64,000 nt of DNA from Polytrichum commune (Eukaryota; Streptophyta; Polytrichopsida; Polytrichales; Polytrichaceae): positions 7,628,001 to 7,692,000 of the forward strand of contig OX485806.1 of assembly GCA_950295325.1 (NCBI GenBank), in the 5' to 3' direction. This document shows positions 22,442 to 33,960 of the stretch, piece by piece. The notes under the pieces are model-generated. The model worked only from the letters and a program-made list of their open reading frames with translations, was not told the origin of the DNA and made no database searches. Positions within the stretch are counted from its first letter, which is position 1; every line of letters begins with the position of its first letter. The position numbers and the translations under genes were made by a program.

Positions 22442-24616
22442 TCAGTTTGCCCACACACGAAATAACAAGCCGTTTGCCCAACGAAACCTTGTTATTCGAT
22501 GGCTAACTCTATTTCGCTCCATAGCAGATAGTCCAAGAGGAAATATCCCTTGTTAAAGTTTGTGCAAGACCGCCTGGTCTTCCCACACATCACTAACAAC
22601 AATAGATTTATCAACCTCCTCATCTTGTTCTTCCACAAGGATCTCAGCAGGCAATCCCGACATCATTGTGAGATATGTGGCAGCATGCCAACCCGACACT
22701 GCCTCACAATCACAATCTCCATGCCACCTGGCTCCAGTTAAATCCTCATCTGAAGGACTTGGATTGCGAGACAATCCATCTGCATCCAAGTTGACAATTC
22801 CTGCTCGGTGAACAACTTCAAAGTCATATTCTTGAAGTAATAATGCCCACCTAGCAAGTTTTCCGGTGAATTTATCTGATTCTATAAGCCATTTTAAAGG
22901 CTGATGATCAGTCACCAAAGTAAATTTTTGCCCATACAAATAAGGCCGAAAATGTGCAATAGCCCAAACGGCCGCCAAGGCCTTGCCTTCATAAGAAGAA
23001 TAATTAGATTCAGCATTATTATTGCTTCTAGATGCATAAGCCACCACATATTCTTTGCCCTTTTCATCTTTCTGTGTCAATACCGCTCCCAACCCCACTG
23101 CACTCCAATCCGTGTGCAATTGAAAAGCTCTAGACACATCCGGGCGTCGAAGCACTGGCGCTGAACCGAGCCTCTGCTTCAATGTATCAAATGCTTGTTG
23201 TTGTTCCCGACTCCAAATTCATGGTTGGTCTTTCTCCGTGAGAATGGTGAGAGGTTTGGCAATCAAACTAAAGTTTTTGACAAACCTTCTATAATAATTT
23301 GCCAATCCTAGAAATGCCCGAAGTCGTGGTACATCACTAAATGCGGGAATTTTGTGCAAAACATCCACCTTCGTCTGTTGCACACCAAGACCGCCAGGAA
23401 CAATCATGTGGCCTAAATAGGGCAATTGATCATGGAAAAACTTACATTTGTCATGATGTAATCGGAGTCCCCACCGTTGTAGTCGTTTAAATACCGCTTG
23501 CAAATGTCTCACATGATCCTGTGGACTATTACTAAAGATGATAACATCATCAATGTAACATCTAGCAAACGGTAAACCAGCCAATAATTGGTCCATCACC
23601 CGCTGAAATTCAGCTGGTGTATTCTTAAGACCAAATGGCAAAAATTTCCAATGATAAAGTTGATCCTTGCTATCTTTATCAATTCCCCAAAATGCGGTCT
23701 TCACCTGATCACCCAACAACAAAGGTAATTGATGATAACCAGATCTCAAATCCAAAGTGCTGAAGATTCTAGCAAATCCCAGTGCATCAAATAACTCCTC
23801 TGGCATCGGCATTGGATATCGATCCGACTTGGTCTTGCGGTTGACTGGACGATAATCACCACACATCCGTTTTTCCGTCCAATTGCCAAAGATATCTTTT
23901 TTTGAAGGCATAACCGTGGCACAAACATATTCTCCATTGGAGAGTTCGATCAATCCCGCTGCCAATAATTTTTGACATCGAGTTTGAACACCCAACCTTT
24001 CAGATGTACTAAGTCTGTACGGTCGTCTGAAAATAGGATGGTCGTCCTCAAATTAAATACGAACAGATTTACTTTTATATCCTTCAACATCCTGAAGACT
24101 AAAGGCAAAACAATTATGGTAAGAGCGAATAAATGCTTCGACACCAGTAAGTTTTGGCCCCACTTCAATTGGCCAATCGTCAAGTTCCGTGGTTTCCTTC
24201 TTCATAGAAGGATTGCCACTTGGTGCCAGCACAGCCTGTGATTGCTAGTCCGTGGAGAGGGCAACACCTTTGCCTCCATCATCTGTACTTGAATCTAAAT
24301 GCGTATCCTCTCCACTACAATCAGTTTGTGTAGCTAAATAGCTACCCACATATGAAGTATCACCAAGAAATAGAAGTGGAAACATTTTATGTGCCTCCAA
24401 CTTCCCAAAATCTTGGGCCAAAGCTGAAAAAACACGTTGGACTCGAAACTCTTCCGCAACCTGTTATTTCAAAGAAAATAATCCCTCGGTGTCATTGACC
24501 TCCATGTGATCCTTGGATTGCGGCTCCATTGCCCCCTGACCATTGTTCTCTGTCCTCAGAGGAAGAAATTGGTCATCCATACGTTGTTGAGCAGCAAGAC
24601 AAATTCCAATTATTCA
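22442..24616 (-). pseudogene. Gypsy reverse transcriptase and RNase H (Pol), interrupted by stops
   Basis: RT motifs are clear: STLDLRSGYHQ, LPFGLKNTPAEFQ and CYIDDVIIFSN with the catalytic YIDD, then FLGLANYYRRFV. RNase H has D in LHTDWSA, E in YEGKALAAVW, D in TDHQPLKWL and D in NLDADGLS. The frame continues unshifted from the methyltransferase but is cut by TGA 24614-24616, TAA 24464-24466, TAG 24245-24247, TAA 24053-24055, TGA 23219-23221, TAA 22553-22555 and TGA 22442-22444. There is no frame change across this entire stretch. The copy cannot produce full-length Pol without suppression. Confidence 0.9.
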
Positions 24617-25560
24617 CACAATGCTATTGAGATCCATAGCTTGTCCCAATAGGAAACGTCTCTGACCTTCCTGAAACTCATGAGCAGCCGTGGTGCATGT
24701 AGGAAAACCCATGGCTTGTTCCCGCTCATCTGCCGTAGGCTCATCATGAGTTTGGAATTTTAAATCCCAAACCATGTCTGGTCCACGTGATCGAAATGCA
24801 AAAGACCGTGGATATGTTACAAAAGTAGGTAGTGCACTTCTCGGAATTCCCACCTTGTTAATTAATGGAAATGGCAAGGTATCATCCTTGGTAACTGCCA
24901 AAGAAACACGATGAACATCTAGAATGTCATCCACCTTGCGATTCATAAGGCGGGGAATGCAGGCGATCGCCGCTGAAAGCACCGGAGGTGATACCAAATT
25001 GGTCCAAAACCAACGAGGCCGATGAGCAAAGGATCCCAAGGATGCAGCATCCAGAAATGTTGGAGTACCCAGAATTTGGTTAATGTACTCACCATCCTTC
25101 ACCACTTTGTACCGTGTATCACCCAATAATGGCACATTTTCAAAAATGTACCCTGGCGGAGTTGATTGGTGGGTAAACCACCATTGTGTCAATCGTATCA
25201 AATCCGCGAACAAACTAGACCTAGGATCATCCAAACCCTGGCCAGTTCCTGCCCGTGAATGGCCTTGACAAGGCCATCCTGCAATAATTAAATTCACGTG
25301 GCCCAATCTTCTCAAATCATCATCACTAATCATAGTGACATCTTGACGAAGTTGACCACAACATCCAAGAATGGCAGAGGCTGACAATTGTGCGGGGTAC
25401 TTCAACAGCAATTGTTGAATGTGGTGTCGGACGGCTCTGTTGGCTGCATATCCATTCTCCACATGAATATATCGCCTAACTGTAATCCCAGCCTCCAACA
25501 CTGCCGCCAAACCTGTGCCAATGCCCCAAAGATTTCTACAAGGACAATACCTTCAGGTGG
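24614..25560 (-). pseudogene. Cytosine-C5 DNA methyltransferase domain inside gypsy Pol
   Basis: The motifs follow the canonical order I-IV-VI-VIII-IX-X, not the rearranged order of plant DRM enzymes. Motif I (IVLVEIFG, then GIGTGLAAVLEAG in the next frame) is split by a one-base deficit in a G run at about 25525-25528. Downstream come RYIHVEN (motif II), AGWPCQGHS with the catalytic Cys at about 25268-25270 (motif IV), FENVP (motif VI), HRPRWFWTN (motif VIII), DEREQAMGFP (motif IX) and LLGQAMD (motif X). The region between VIII and IX is short (about 100 residues), implying a small target-recognition domain. It sits between protease and RT in one continuous Pol frame, so it would be released with or fused to Pol. 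All catalytic motifs after the frameshift look intact. Confidence 0.9.
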
Positions 25561-26972
25561 TGGTTGCCAATGAATGGGTTGAATAAAAGAAAATGAGGAT
25601 GACGTTGGAGGTGTATCTCCAAGCCCCAAATCCACTACAATGTGTCGACAATGGTCGGATAACTCCTTAGGGGTACGCCATGGTGGAGGTGGATCCTTGA
25701 AATGTCTAGCAGGGATTTGTAAAGATGGCAAAATTTGTTGTTCTGCTGCATTACAAACGTAGTCCAATGTTTCCTCCAACAAAACTGGAGCACAAGGCAA
25801 TCCACAACTGAACCGCTACAACCAAACATTGCCTCTGCAACCATAGTCATAGAAGTAGCTGCAAATGCTACATGAATAAATACCTTCCTACCATCTCCAG
25901 AAGACCATCCCGGTCTAATCCATGTCTCTTCAGTCCAATTATCCAAACCCAAGCCAAGTGGATAAAGAGCTTGCTGACCAACAAGTATATCATAGTTGGT
26001 AGCATTAGTAACAACACACTTCATTGACAAATGAGTGTATGTAGGTCCTGCCCCCACATTAGAAATCAAACGTAGAGGTGCCTTGGTGTAACATGTTACA
26101 CGTTCAGTGCCCCCTACTGAAGTTACAATTGTGAATGGACAAGAATCTAAGTTTGTTGGCATCAATCCAAGACTGTCAGCAAGTCCTTTGCCAACTATAA
26201 CCGGTTGAGCACCGAAATCCATCATTACTCTCAGTGGTGTAGCACGAATAGTAGGAATATCCACGCGTGAAACGACAAACAAAGATTTGTCGTTCATCAG
26301 CCGTACAACTCCAGGTTGCAAATTATGCCGCTCGCAAGCAGGCCTTGCAGAAATATCTACAAGATATGCCGCTCCCGCCGCATAATTCGAAAATGACGTG
26401 TCCACTGCTGAAATTGTTGATGGAGGAATATCAGTGTGTTTACCAAAAGAAATGATCGCCGCATCCGCAAGGCCCGCTCGCAAATTGGCTAAGTCCTCCA
26501 CCTCCTCAGCCACAGGTACGTCAACAACAGCTTGGGATACTTGAAGGGATGGCAAATCCGCCTTACCTTCTAACATTTTCCCAGCTAAATGGAAAACTCC
26601 AGCAGGCTTGAAATCCGGAGCCATCAACTCCGAACCCGAGAAAATTGGCATATGAAGAATTTTATATGCCAATGTCTGCGTAACATCCTTCGAGATGGAA
26701 TCCCCATCTCTCAAAGGTACAAGGTTTTTAGCCCCAACAACAGTGGTGTCTACCAATCCAAATGAGAGAGGTAAATGTGTTTGACCAACTTGATCCGTTG
26801 GTCCGGCATGGCGAGGATGTGACACCTCGTTGCTACCACCACTTGTAGAAGCCACCGCATTTGCCAATGTTTGTGATCGAGTAGAAGCCGCAGCCACCAC
26901 CTCTCCAGATGTCCAAACATATACATGTCTGTGGTACTTTTGGGCCACCCCCTTTCGAGGGAGCCTAAAAGT
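25561..26972 (-). pseudogene. Gypsy protease and upstream Pol linker
   Basis: The long minus-strand frame ends in a retroviral-type aspartyl protease: LRVMMDFGAQPVIV with the catalytic Asp (DFGA in place of DTGA/DSGA), followed by YDILVGQQALYPLGL. A frameshift near 25790-25805 moves the reading to a frame continuing as ETLDYVCNAAEQQ and WRTPKELSDHCRHIVVDLG, which leads into the methyltransferase. The first 270 residues are not recognised. The frame begins in phase with gag once the 2.8-kb insertion is discounted. The F in the active-site triad may itself be a defect. Confidence 0.75.
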
Positions 26973-29759
26973 ATCACACAAGCCCTTCGGTGAAGGTGGC
27001 CTGCATTTGCAGGCGCCCAAGCCGAACCCGGATGATAGGTGTATAACGTGAGTAGTTAGATTTTTAAGGGAGATTAAATATGCGTCGTAGTACCTCCGGA
27101 GGTTAGGCCTTAGTTTTTTACTAGTGTGGCTTTAAACTCCACTAACCAATTTCATATCTAGTTCTAACCTTAACCTACAACCTATTCTACGCGCAGACGC
27201 ACCAGCCTTGAAACCAAGGCAATCCTAATTTGTGAATTGGGATGGTTCTGATACACCCAACCGGGTGTGACTCATACCACCCTAACTCAACGAACGGAAT
27301 AACGACAATTTGATGGACCATTCAATTCTTCCTATTTCTTTATTTAGTTCTATTTAGTTTTCTAAGCGGGGGAACTTGGCCTAAGTCCCATCCTTCACAC
27401 AAATTCCTTCTTAATTACTTACTTTTGTTTGCACGTCCTAACTCACTACATTAACATATTAGGCATCACCCCTTACCTCGGGTCTCTTGCCAACAAGGGT
27501 TTACGATTTATTTTGTATGTTTTGATTGTTAAATGTGTTTACACTGGATAGACCACGAAATGCAACTCAATGGGACCAGGGTGACGGGCGACCTGTAGGT
27601 TCAACCTGTTGCGCAATCTTCATAAATTGGGGCCATTACTCCCAATCTATGGGGCCAACAACATAATAGTGGATTCGCGGGTCATTAACCCCACCTTTCC
27701 ACCAACAACATTCAGAGTGGTCGTGTCGGTGATTAATCCGACTTACCACACACGAAACTTGCTAATAAATGAAGCTACTACCATAAAACATACCAAGGGC
27801 CCCGAAAACAATGGAATTGGGTACTCCCTTGGCGGTCAAGTAGTCAAGCCACTGACCTTACGAGATAGGTGAGTGGGTTTAGAAATGCGTACCTTAGCCG
27901 TGCTCCCTCCAATCCTAAATGGAAGGCTTAAAGTTAGTTAATTTACCTCAATTTTCCTCGGTTGATTTGGGCTTGATGTAGGCCGAGCCGCTAACTCCTT
28001 CCTTGCTCCACTTTCCGAGCGTCGACCTTGCCTCCTTCTTTGTAACTAGTTTGGTAGTAAGCGTACCTTAGTTAACAATTAAAATATAAAGTGTTATTCT
28101 GCCCTGTAATTTAATCCTAAGCATAATATTTATACTTAGTGCACCAAATTATCTTTCCAATGATCTAAAAATCACTCTAATCGGATAAGAAATGCAAAAG
28201 TTATGAGGGTTGGAAGTGTGAGGTCGATTCAACCGACCCTTCCAACCCACCTATCTACCTTCTAACTTCAAAAATTCATAGCACATTCCTTACTACTTGG
28301 ATCTAGGCTTTCCTTATACCATTGGAAAGCTATGAACAAGCTCTAACTAGAAAAATTATGACATCAGCAGGTTAAGCTAATAGAAATTCAGCGGACTCCT
28401 TGTAACACAGCAGTCAATCAAGAAGGCTTAAACTATGTATCTCGCCTTCAACAATTCATATCTAATTCAAATCTTAGTCAAATCAAACGTTCTATATGAC
28501 CCTGGAGAGATATTAAAAATATGTATTTGATAAAAATATGTGATTAGAAAGGTAAGCCGAAGTGAACCCAGCAGGTCCTCTGTAATGCAGCAGTCAACCA
28601 AAAGTTCTCAAACTATGTGTCCCATCTTGCACAATTCATATCTAATTCAAATCATGCTCAAATCAAATGTTCTAAGCCATTTTGGAAAGCTACACAAAAG
28701 TTCTACTTGGGAAAAATATAATTTCTTGGAATTAAAATTCCTATTGGGCTCGCAGGTCTGATCCAGCAGCCGCTACCCACAAGACCACCCAGTTTTTCTA
28801 CTCCATCTTTGAAAATCCATAACTAATTGTCATCTCAACCAAATCACAAATGGGAAACGGCTATGGATAGCTATATGAAATCTCTCTAAGAGAAAAATAA
28901 TAAGTATCTTGTTCTAGCTTTTGAACTAAGCCTTCAGGGCATTGGCAGATGAGGTCTATAATGCCTCTACTCAAAACTCTACCATCCAACCTACCTCTAC
29001 AAAAGAAGGAATAATTTTGTTGGTGTGTTAATAAACACACAACCTAACTAGGAGAGAGAGAGTAGAGGAGGTTCTCAAGCCTTTCTTCTAGACCATTGAG
29101 AATACATGCTAAAGGATTTTTTTCCTAACTACATTGAAGCAGGGCTTCGCCCAAAAACTAGAGAAAGAGAGAGAGCTACAAGGTGGAAGGAGGGGTTTTT
29201 AAACCCTCTCACAAAAGGGTTGGACCCCTCCTCCACCGGATCCATTTTTCAAACCCTTTCCCGAAATTTTGGCTCGGGGGTTTTCCCGGTTGAGGTTGCC
29301 ACCCTCTCGCCGAGGTGGCTCCGACAAAAAACCTTTAGAAATCTTTCTAATTTTTCCGCCATCGAGTTGGCAAGGGGGCAAGTGGGCAAGTATCCCCCTT
29401 GCTCTCTTTCTTTTTTGTCTTCAAAATTCTTCACGCCGATTTTATCTTCTTACGTAAAACACCTCCAATAGTCTTGTGTGCCTCACACTAACTAATAAAC
29501 TAACACTTGCTTAGCTAGCATCTACTAACATTTGCTTAATAACTAGCATCTACTAATATTTGCTTAATAACTAGCATCTACTAATATTTGCTTAGCTAGT
29601 TGTTTTTACTAGCTAGCACATTTTTTCTACTTTGCTATCTTCTAGCACTACTTAGTTTCATTTTGACCTTCCTTCTTCTAGGCTAAATGCTAAATGAACT
29701 AATTTTTCCTAAATTCCCTATCAATTCTAACTTTTAATGCTAACATTCTAACTAAAAGT
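26965..29759. mobile_element. 2.8-kb non-coding insertion within gag-pol, flanked by 8-bp direct repeats
   Basis: CTAAAAGT occurs at 26965-26972 and 29752-29759. Removing the sequence between them plus one repeat (2,787 bp, a multiple of three) puts the gag and protease frames into one continuous frame across the junction, which supports a simple insertion with an 8-bp target duplication. Such a length is typical of hAT transposons, but I find no matching terminal inverted repeats. The insert contains no recognisable protein. It has diverged tandem units at about 28150-28910 (ATTCATATCTAATTCAAATC and TTGGAAAGCTA recur) and a short CTAGCATCTACTAA repeat at 29515-29600. Confidence 0.6.
28150..28910. 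repeat. Diverged tandem repeats of about 170-200 bp
   Basis: Four units share the order GCAGT/CAGCAG, a TATGT..C.CATCTT phrase, AATTCATA.CTAATTC, TCAAATCA and GGAAAGCTA. Units begin near 28150, 28370, 28555 and 28745. They are diverged by perhaps a third and do not encode protein. Confidence 0.55.
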
Positions 29760-31211
29760 GATCCCGCAGAGTGGTGGACCACTCAAAGGGTTCACAATGT
29801 CCGAACCCGTGGTGCCACCACCCGCATGCGGCTCAGAAATTTGAGCAAAAGATGCAGAAGATTTGAGCTTTTGTTCAAGCTCTGCCACCTTAGCCTCAAG
29901 ACTCTGCTCCCTTGGAGATTTGCTAGTGACATAACTGGCAGGCCGCATCTCAGGATGAAGTTAGAAACAATGATCCACATCGTGATTAGTGCCACCACAA
30001 TGGTTACATTTCAATTGTCTCTTCTTAGAATTGTCCCCTGCCTTTACTGGTTCTATCTTTTGTTTTAATTTTCCCAAATTCTGGGTTTTCTTCTTCTTAG
30101 GACAATTGGGATCATTCTTCGAATAACCAGCTTCTCCACAACCCCAACAATGCAAAATCTTTTTCTCCTTAACGGTTTGAATCTCAGCTAAACTACTAGT
30201 AGCTATGACAATTCTTCTTGATTTCGTACTCTCTGTCATCCAAGATACCATGTCTGTGGCATCGTGTTGACAGAGAGCCCGATCACATCTCTCAACCACG
30301 GCAAACGCTTGTGCAAGCGTAGCTCTGCCTTCGTAGTCGAGGATAATCCGAGGTGATGCCAACTCAAGTAACCGCTTGTCAATCTTAGACAAAAAGATTT
30401 TGACAAGCTGACTCTCAGCAAAAACACCTCCCGACTCAACAGCAAAGCGTGCGAGTCGCATATACATGGTCCGTGGAGTGTCATCCTTATCTCGGCGGAA
30501 ATCCTGAATGCGCTGCATCTGGTCTCGCCGAAATCCACCATACTCCACCTCCAAATGTGCGACAAATTCAGCAAGGGGATTAAATGGAGGTGGTGGACCA
30601 ACAGCCGTCAATGCTGCCTGTGTAGCACGTGCCATCCGTGAAAGGGTAGCCGTGCTACTGCCAGCCACTATTGGCCCAAGTGTCAGTTCTTTGTCCTTAG
30701 ACTCCTCCGGTGGATCCTCCTCCTTTAAGGTGGGTGGAGCTAAGGTGGCAATCGCCCCATCTTTAAGGGCTGAAATAAGCTCAACCCGGGCCTCCCAATA
30801 CTGCTCCACCTCCCGAAGTTGTCGTTGATGACCCTCTGTCCAGCGTTCATAAGTTTGGAGTGCCTCATACTCCAAATGTTGAGGCAGAAGTTCAAAGGCA
30901 TACCGATCATTGAAATTGGAAGACCTTTGACGTTTCTCCTTAATCCAGGTACGAAACCGAAGTTTCCAATCGGGCAAGGAAATGCCCCCAGCTCGACCTG
31001 AAAACCGATCACGCATTGAACCGTGGTGATCGTCCTCCATTTCGTCGAACGTGCCGACTCTCCAAATCCGAAGCCTACTAGTAGTGTCCAACGCCGAAAT
31101 AGGCTCAAAAGCCTCGTTGGTATCTACCTCTGGCTCAAGATTTGTGGTATGCATGTCCTCCAAGTAATCTGGTGATGGAGATCGATAATATCGGCTCCTA
31201 GTTTGCACCAT
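29748..31211 (-). pseudogene. Gypsy gag with two zinc knuckles, one in-frame stop
   Basis: The frame starts at ATG 31211 (MVQTRSRYYRSPSPDY) and contains a capsid-like region with a VEYGGFRRDQMQRIQDFR segment. Two C-terminal knuckles follow: CWGCGEAGYSKNDPNC, where the usual His is lost, and a canonical CNHCGGTNHDVDHC. A TAA at 29961-29963 follows immediately. The same frame then continues as LHPEMRPASYVTS and a heptad-rich SLEAKVAELEQKLKSSA segment likely to form a coiled coil, ending at 29748 in the insertion. The TAA is one C-to-T step from CAA. Confidence 0.85.
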
Positions 31212-32249
31212 AAAATAATCACTTGAGAACCTGCAACTATCTACAAGGTAATGGCAACCTGCACCTGTTGCGGGCTATCTAAATGGCAATCCCTTGCCAA
31301 ATGCCAAGTGTTTATTTATGCCCCCAGAATTCCAAAATTGTGCAAAGGTTTCGAGATTGGTAATTAAAATACAAAAATCAGCGTTAAAAATGCTAATTTC
31401 CAAGGTGATTATGGACTCCAATCAACAAACTAATTGCACCAATGGACTTCTAGGAAGATTTCACACAAATTAGGCTCAAATTTCACTCCGTTCGGAGTTA
31501 ATTTGCTCCCAAAAACAAAAATCAGCGTTGAAATTAATAATTTCAGCAATGATTTTGAATTCCAATCAACAATCCAATTACACCATTGGATTCCTTGGCA
31601 AATTTCACACAAGATAGGCTCAAATTTCACTCCAATCGGAGCTAGTATGCCCCCAAATTTGAACCTCAAAGTTTGTGAGAATTGAATGCCAAGTTTGAAA
31701 GGTGAAAGTAAAAATGTGAAAATAAAAAATAAAAATAAAAATAATTTTTTTATTAAAAAAAAAGAAAAACCAAAACCAACAATTTTTTTTTTTAAAAAGA
31801 AGAAGTAAGGAGGCTTACCTGGGGCCCGGCTGGCGCCGCCCGCCCGCCCCCGGTGTCTGCCTGGAGCTCCTGGAGCTCCAGGAGAGTCTGGTGAGCTCCG
31901 GATCCGTCTGGAGCTCAAAAAATTAAAAACAAATCGGATTTTTATTTTTATTTTTGTTGTGTTTGTTTTAAAAGGAAAAAAATTAAACTTTGCTTCCACA
32001 ATTTGCAAGCAAGAAAGATGTGACTTGAGATTCCATTTGGTCTCAAGATTCAACCATCAACAATTCAAGAAAACACAAAGAGACACCAAAAGAGAAATGT
32101 GGAGATTTTTCTCAAAATCTTCTTCAGGGTTGCAAGGAATTGCAAACTAAGTTTTCATACACTTGTATCACTCATTTGTTCCCACTACTGGGCCATTCTA
32201 GCTCAGAAGTACAACCAAAAATGAAAAATAAGCGAATTGTTGTCAAGTA
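31212..32249 (-). other. Retroelement 5' leader (LTR to gag), with GC-rich GAGCTC block
   Basis: This leader precedes gag on the minus strand. A sharply GC-rich block at about 31815-31920 carries several GAGCTC/CTGGAGCTCC repeats that could fold, in otherwise A/T-rich DNA. Two copies of a phrase beginning AAAAATCAGCGTT and ending in TTCACTCC occur at about 31370-31500 and 31515-31640. No convincing primer-binding site for initiator Met-tRNA directly abuts the LTR. Confidence 0.5.
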
Positions 32250-32678
32250 CGAGGGTTTCTCTCTCCAAGCTCAAGAAACTAAGAAGTCTCCTTACAAAGC
32301 TTAAGAAACTCTGAAATTCACACACAAGAGTCAAGCTATCTCTCACTCCACGAAGGGAGAATCCAAGAGTGCAAGTGATGGAGAAAGGATGCAAAGGCTT
32401 TACTCATGATCTACTACACCATAGCCATAAGATAGCAACAACTAGCTCTCTCTCTCTCAACACACTCACAAGACTTGACTTGACAACAATGGCAAGTCAA
32501 GATGCCTTCCTCTCCACATAACCCCAATCCTATGTGGATTTCATCCATGGAGTGGATGAACAACTAACTAGGACTCCCAATGGAGTCCATAATCCATCCA
32601 AACACACATGGACGCCTAATGGAGTCCATTTACTCCTAATTTGACGTGACTTAGCCCCCGATGTCGCCTCACGTGACA
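32250..32678 (-). repeat. 5' LTR (right copy)
   Basis: 429 bp matching 20251-20681. The internal terminus has CG where the other copy has TG, so the terminal CA read on the minus strand is mutated to CG here. Confidence 0.92.
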
Positions 32679-33579
32679 TCTTGCAATATGTCATCTTGAG
32701 GCACAAAATGGGCCTCTTGGACCTGTGAAAGTTAACTACACACCTTTCCATATCCCACTAAAATATAAGATTCCAATTAAGAAGAGTGACCACATACTGC
32801 CTAATTACCTTCAAAGCTTATCACCACATTGGATTATAGTATAGAAAATTCTCCCCACCAAATTAACCATATTCTTATGTACATCAACTAACTACATACT
32901 AGCCTTCCTTTCATGGCACCCAATAGTAATTATATAAATATAGATATACACCTCATGGTACCAATGATATTTCTACACATATTGTGAGTTGTAAGTTGAA
33001 TCTTGATAGAGTAAACATACCCATTTGTGTTACCCCTCCAAATCTTAATACATAGAGTCCCTAAAGCCTTGAAGTTTCACAAATGTAGCCGTCATTTTTT
33101 AACGTGATAAAAAAAGTCATGAAGAATCACACATGTAGAGTAGAGGCACCCATACTTGATCACTTAAGAGATTTTGCGCCAAATCTGGCGAAGTATAAGG
33201 TGGTGCAAATTTTTCCCATGTAGGAAGATAGAAAACAGGAGGACTGCAATTTTTCTGGTAATTTTATTCTTCAAATTGAAGTTATTGTGAACTTGGAAGC
33301 CAAAAGTTGGCCCAAACACATTACCAATGTCTAAAGTCCGTCATAACTGCTTGTTTTGAGACAAATTTTTGCTCACTCTAGCACTCTAGCACTCAAAACC
33401 GGGGACATGTGTCATGAAACTATCGATTCCATGGTGACATCATAACCAAAGTTGAAGACTTAGGGTTAGTTTCCATGTAGGTTGCTTCACATACTAGGTT
33501 ATTGGGAAAATGTAGAATGCACTTGGTGACACCTACATTTCCACTAGAATATAGTGTGTCATGGTATACGGCATCAGTG
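32679..33579. other. Intergenic, nothing recognised
   Basis: AT-rich DNA outside the 5' LTR. A phrase with AAGAAGAGTGACCACATA near 32778 recurs at 8575. Confidence 0.4.
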
Positions 33580-33960
33580 GCTACACCTTATCCATGGGAT
33601 TTCATCCATTTAGATTTGGATGGATGAATCCTAGAATTTGGGGAGATGCTCCTAAGTGAGGAGCTTCCTCTTTGGCTTGGCATTCTTGCCAAGTCAAGCT
33701 TTATGACTGAGAGTGTGGAGAGAGCTTGTGTGAGGTGAAGATTGCATGTTTTTGTAATAAATCTTGAGTTTTTTTCCCCTTACTTATACTGTTGGATTCT
33801 CCCGTGGTGAAGTGAGAGATAACTTGACTCATTGTGTACATTTGAAGAGAGAATTAGAGCTCTTGCAAGGGTTTGACTCTCTTCTTTTTCACTTGGCTAG
33901 AATCTTTCATTTTTTTTTCTTTTCTTCTTCATTCTTGAGATATAACACGAAAAAAGGCGT
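33580..33960 (+). repeat. Diverged related LTR in opposite orientation
   Basis: Read on the plus strand this contains CATTCTTGCCAAGTCAAG, GAGAGTGTGGAGAGAG, TTGGATTCTCCCGTGGTGAA and GAGAGATAACTTGACTC, in the same order as the minus-strand gypsy LTR. Overall identity is clearly lower than between the two LTRs of the complete element. No partner is visible, so it is either a solo LTR or a truncated element. Confidence 0.65.

Larger units (their letters stand above)
20251..32678 (-). mobile_element. Ty3/gypsy LTR retrotransposon carrying a C5 DNA methyltransferase and a PHD finger
   Basis: Two LTRs (20251-20681 and 32250-32678) enclose, in minus-strand order, gag with zinc knuckles, a protease region, a cytosine-C5 methyltransferase, RT, RNase H, integrase and a PHD finger. 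RT before integrase defines the Ty3/gypsy order. The element is about 12.4 kb, of which 2.8 kb is a later insertion. LTRs differ by 8 substitutions and one 2-bp indel (about 98% identical), so insertion was fairly recent. Coding is disabled by eight in-frame stops and two frameshifts. No matching short target duplication is seen (CAAGA left, TCTTG right). Methyltransferase-bearing retrotransposons are known from charophytes and dinoflagellates. Confidence 0.92.

Noticed and set aside
23972-24241. Plus-strand frames opposite RT (for example 22553-23164 and 23972-24241)
   Set aside because: They lie opposite unambiguous RT and RNase H motifs and show no similarity of their own.
27021-29747. Spacer between gag and protease as a native intron of the element
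   Set aside because: No GT donor gives an in-frame junction; an 8-bp duplication with frame-preserving length fits an insertion better.
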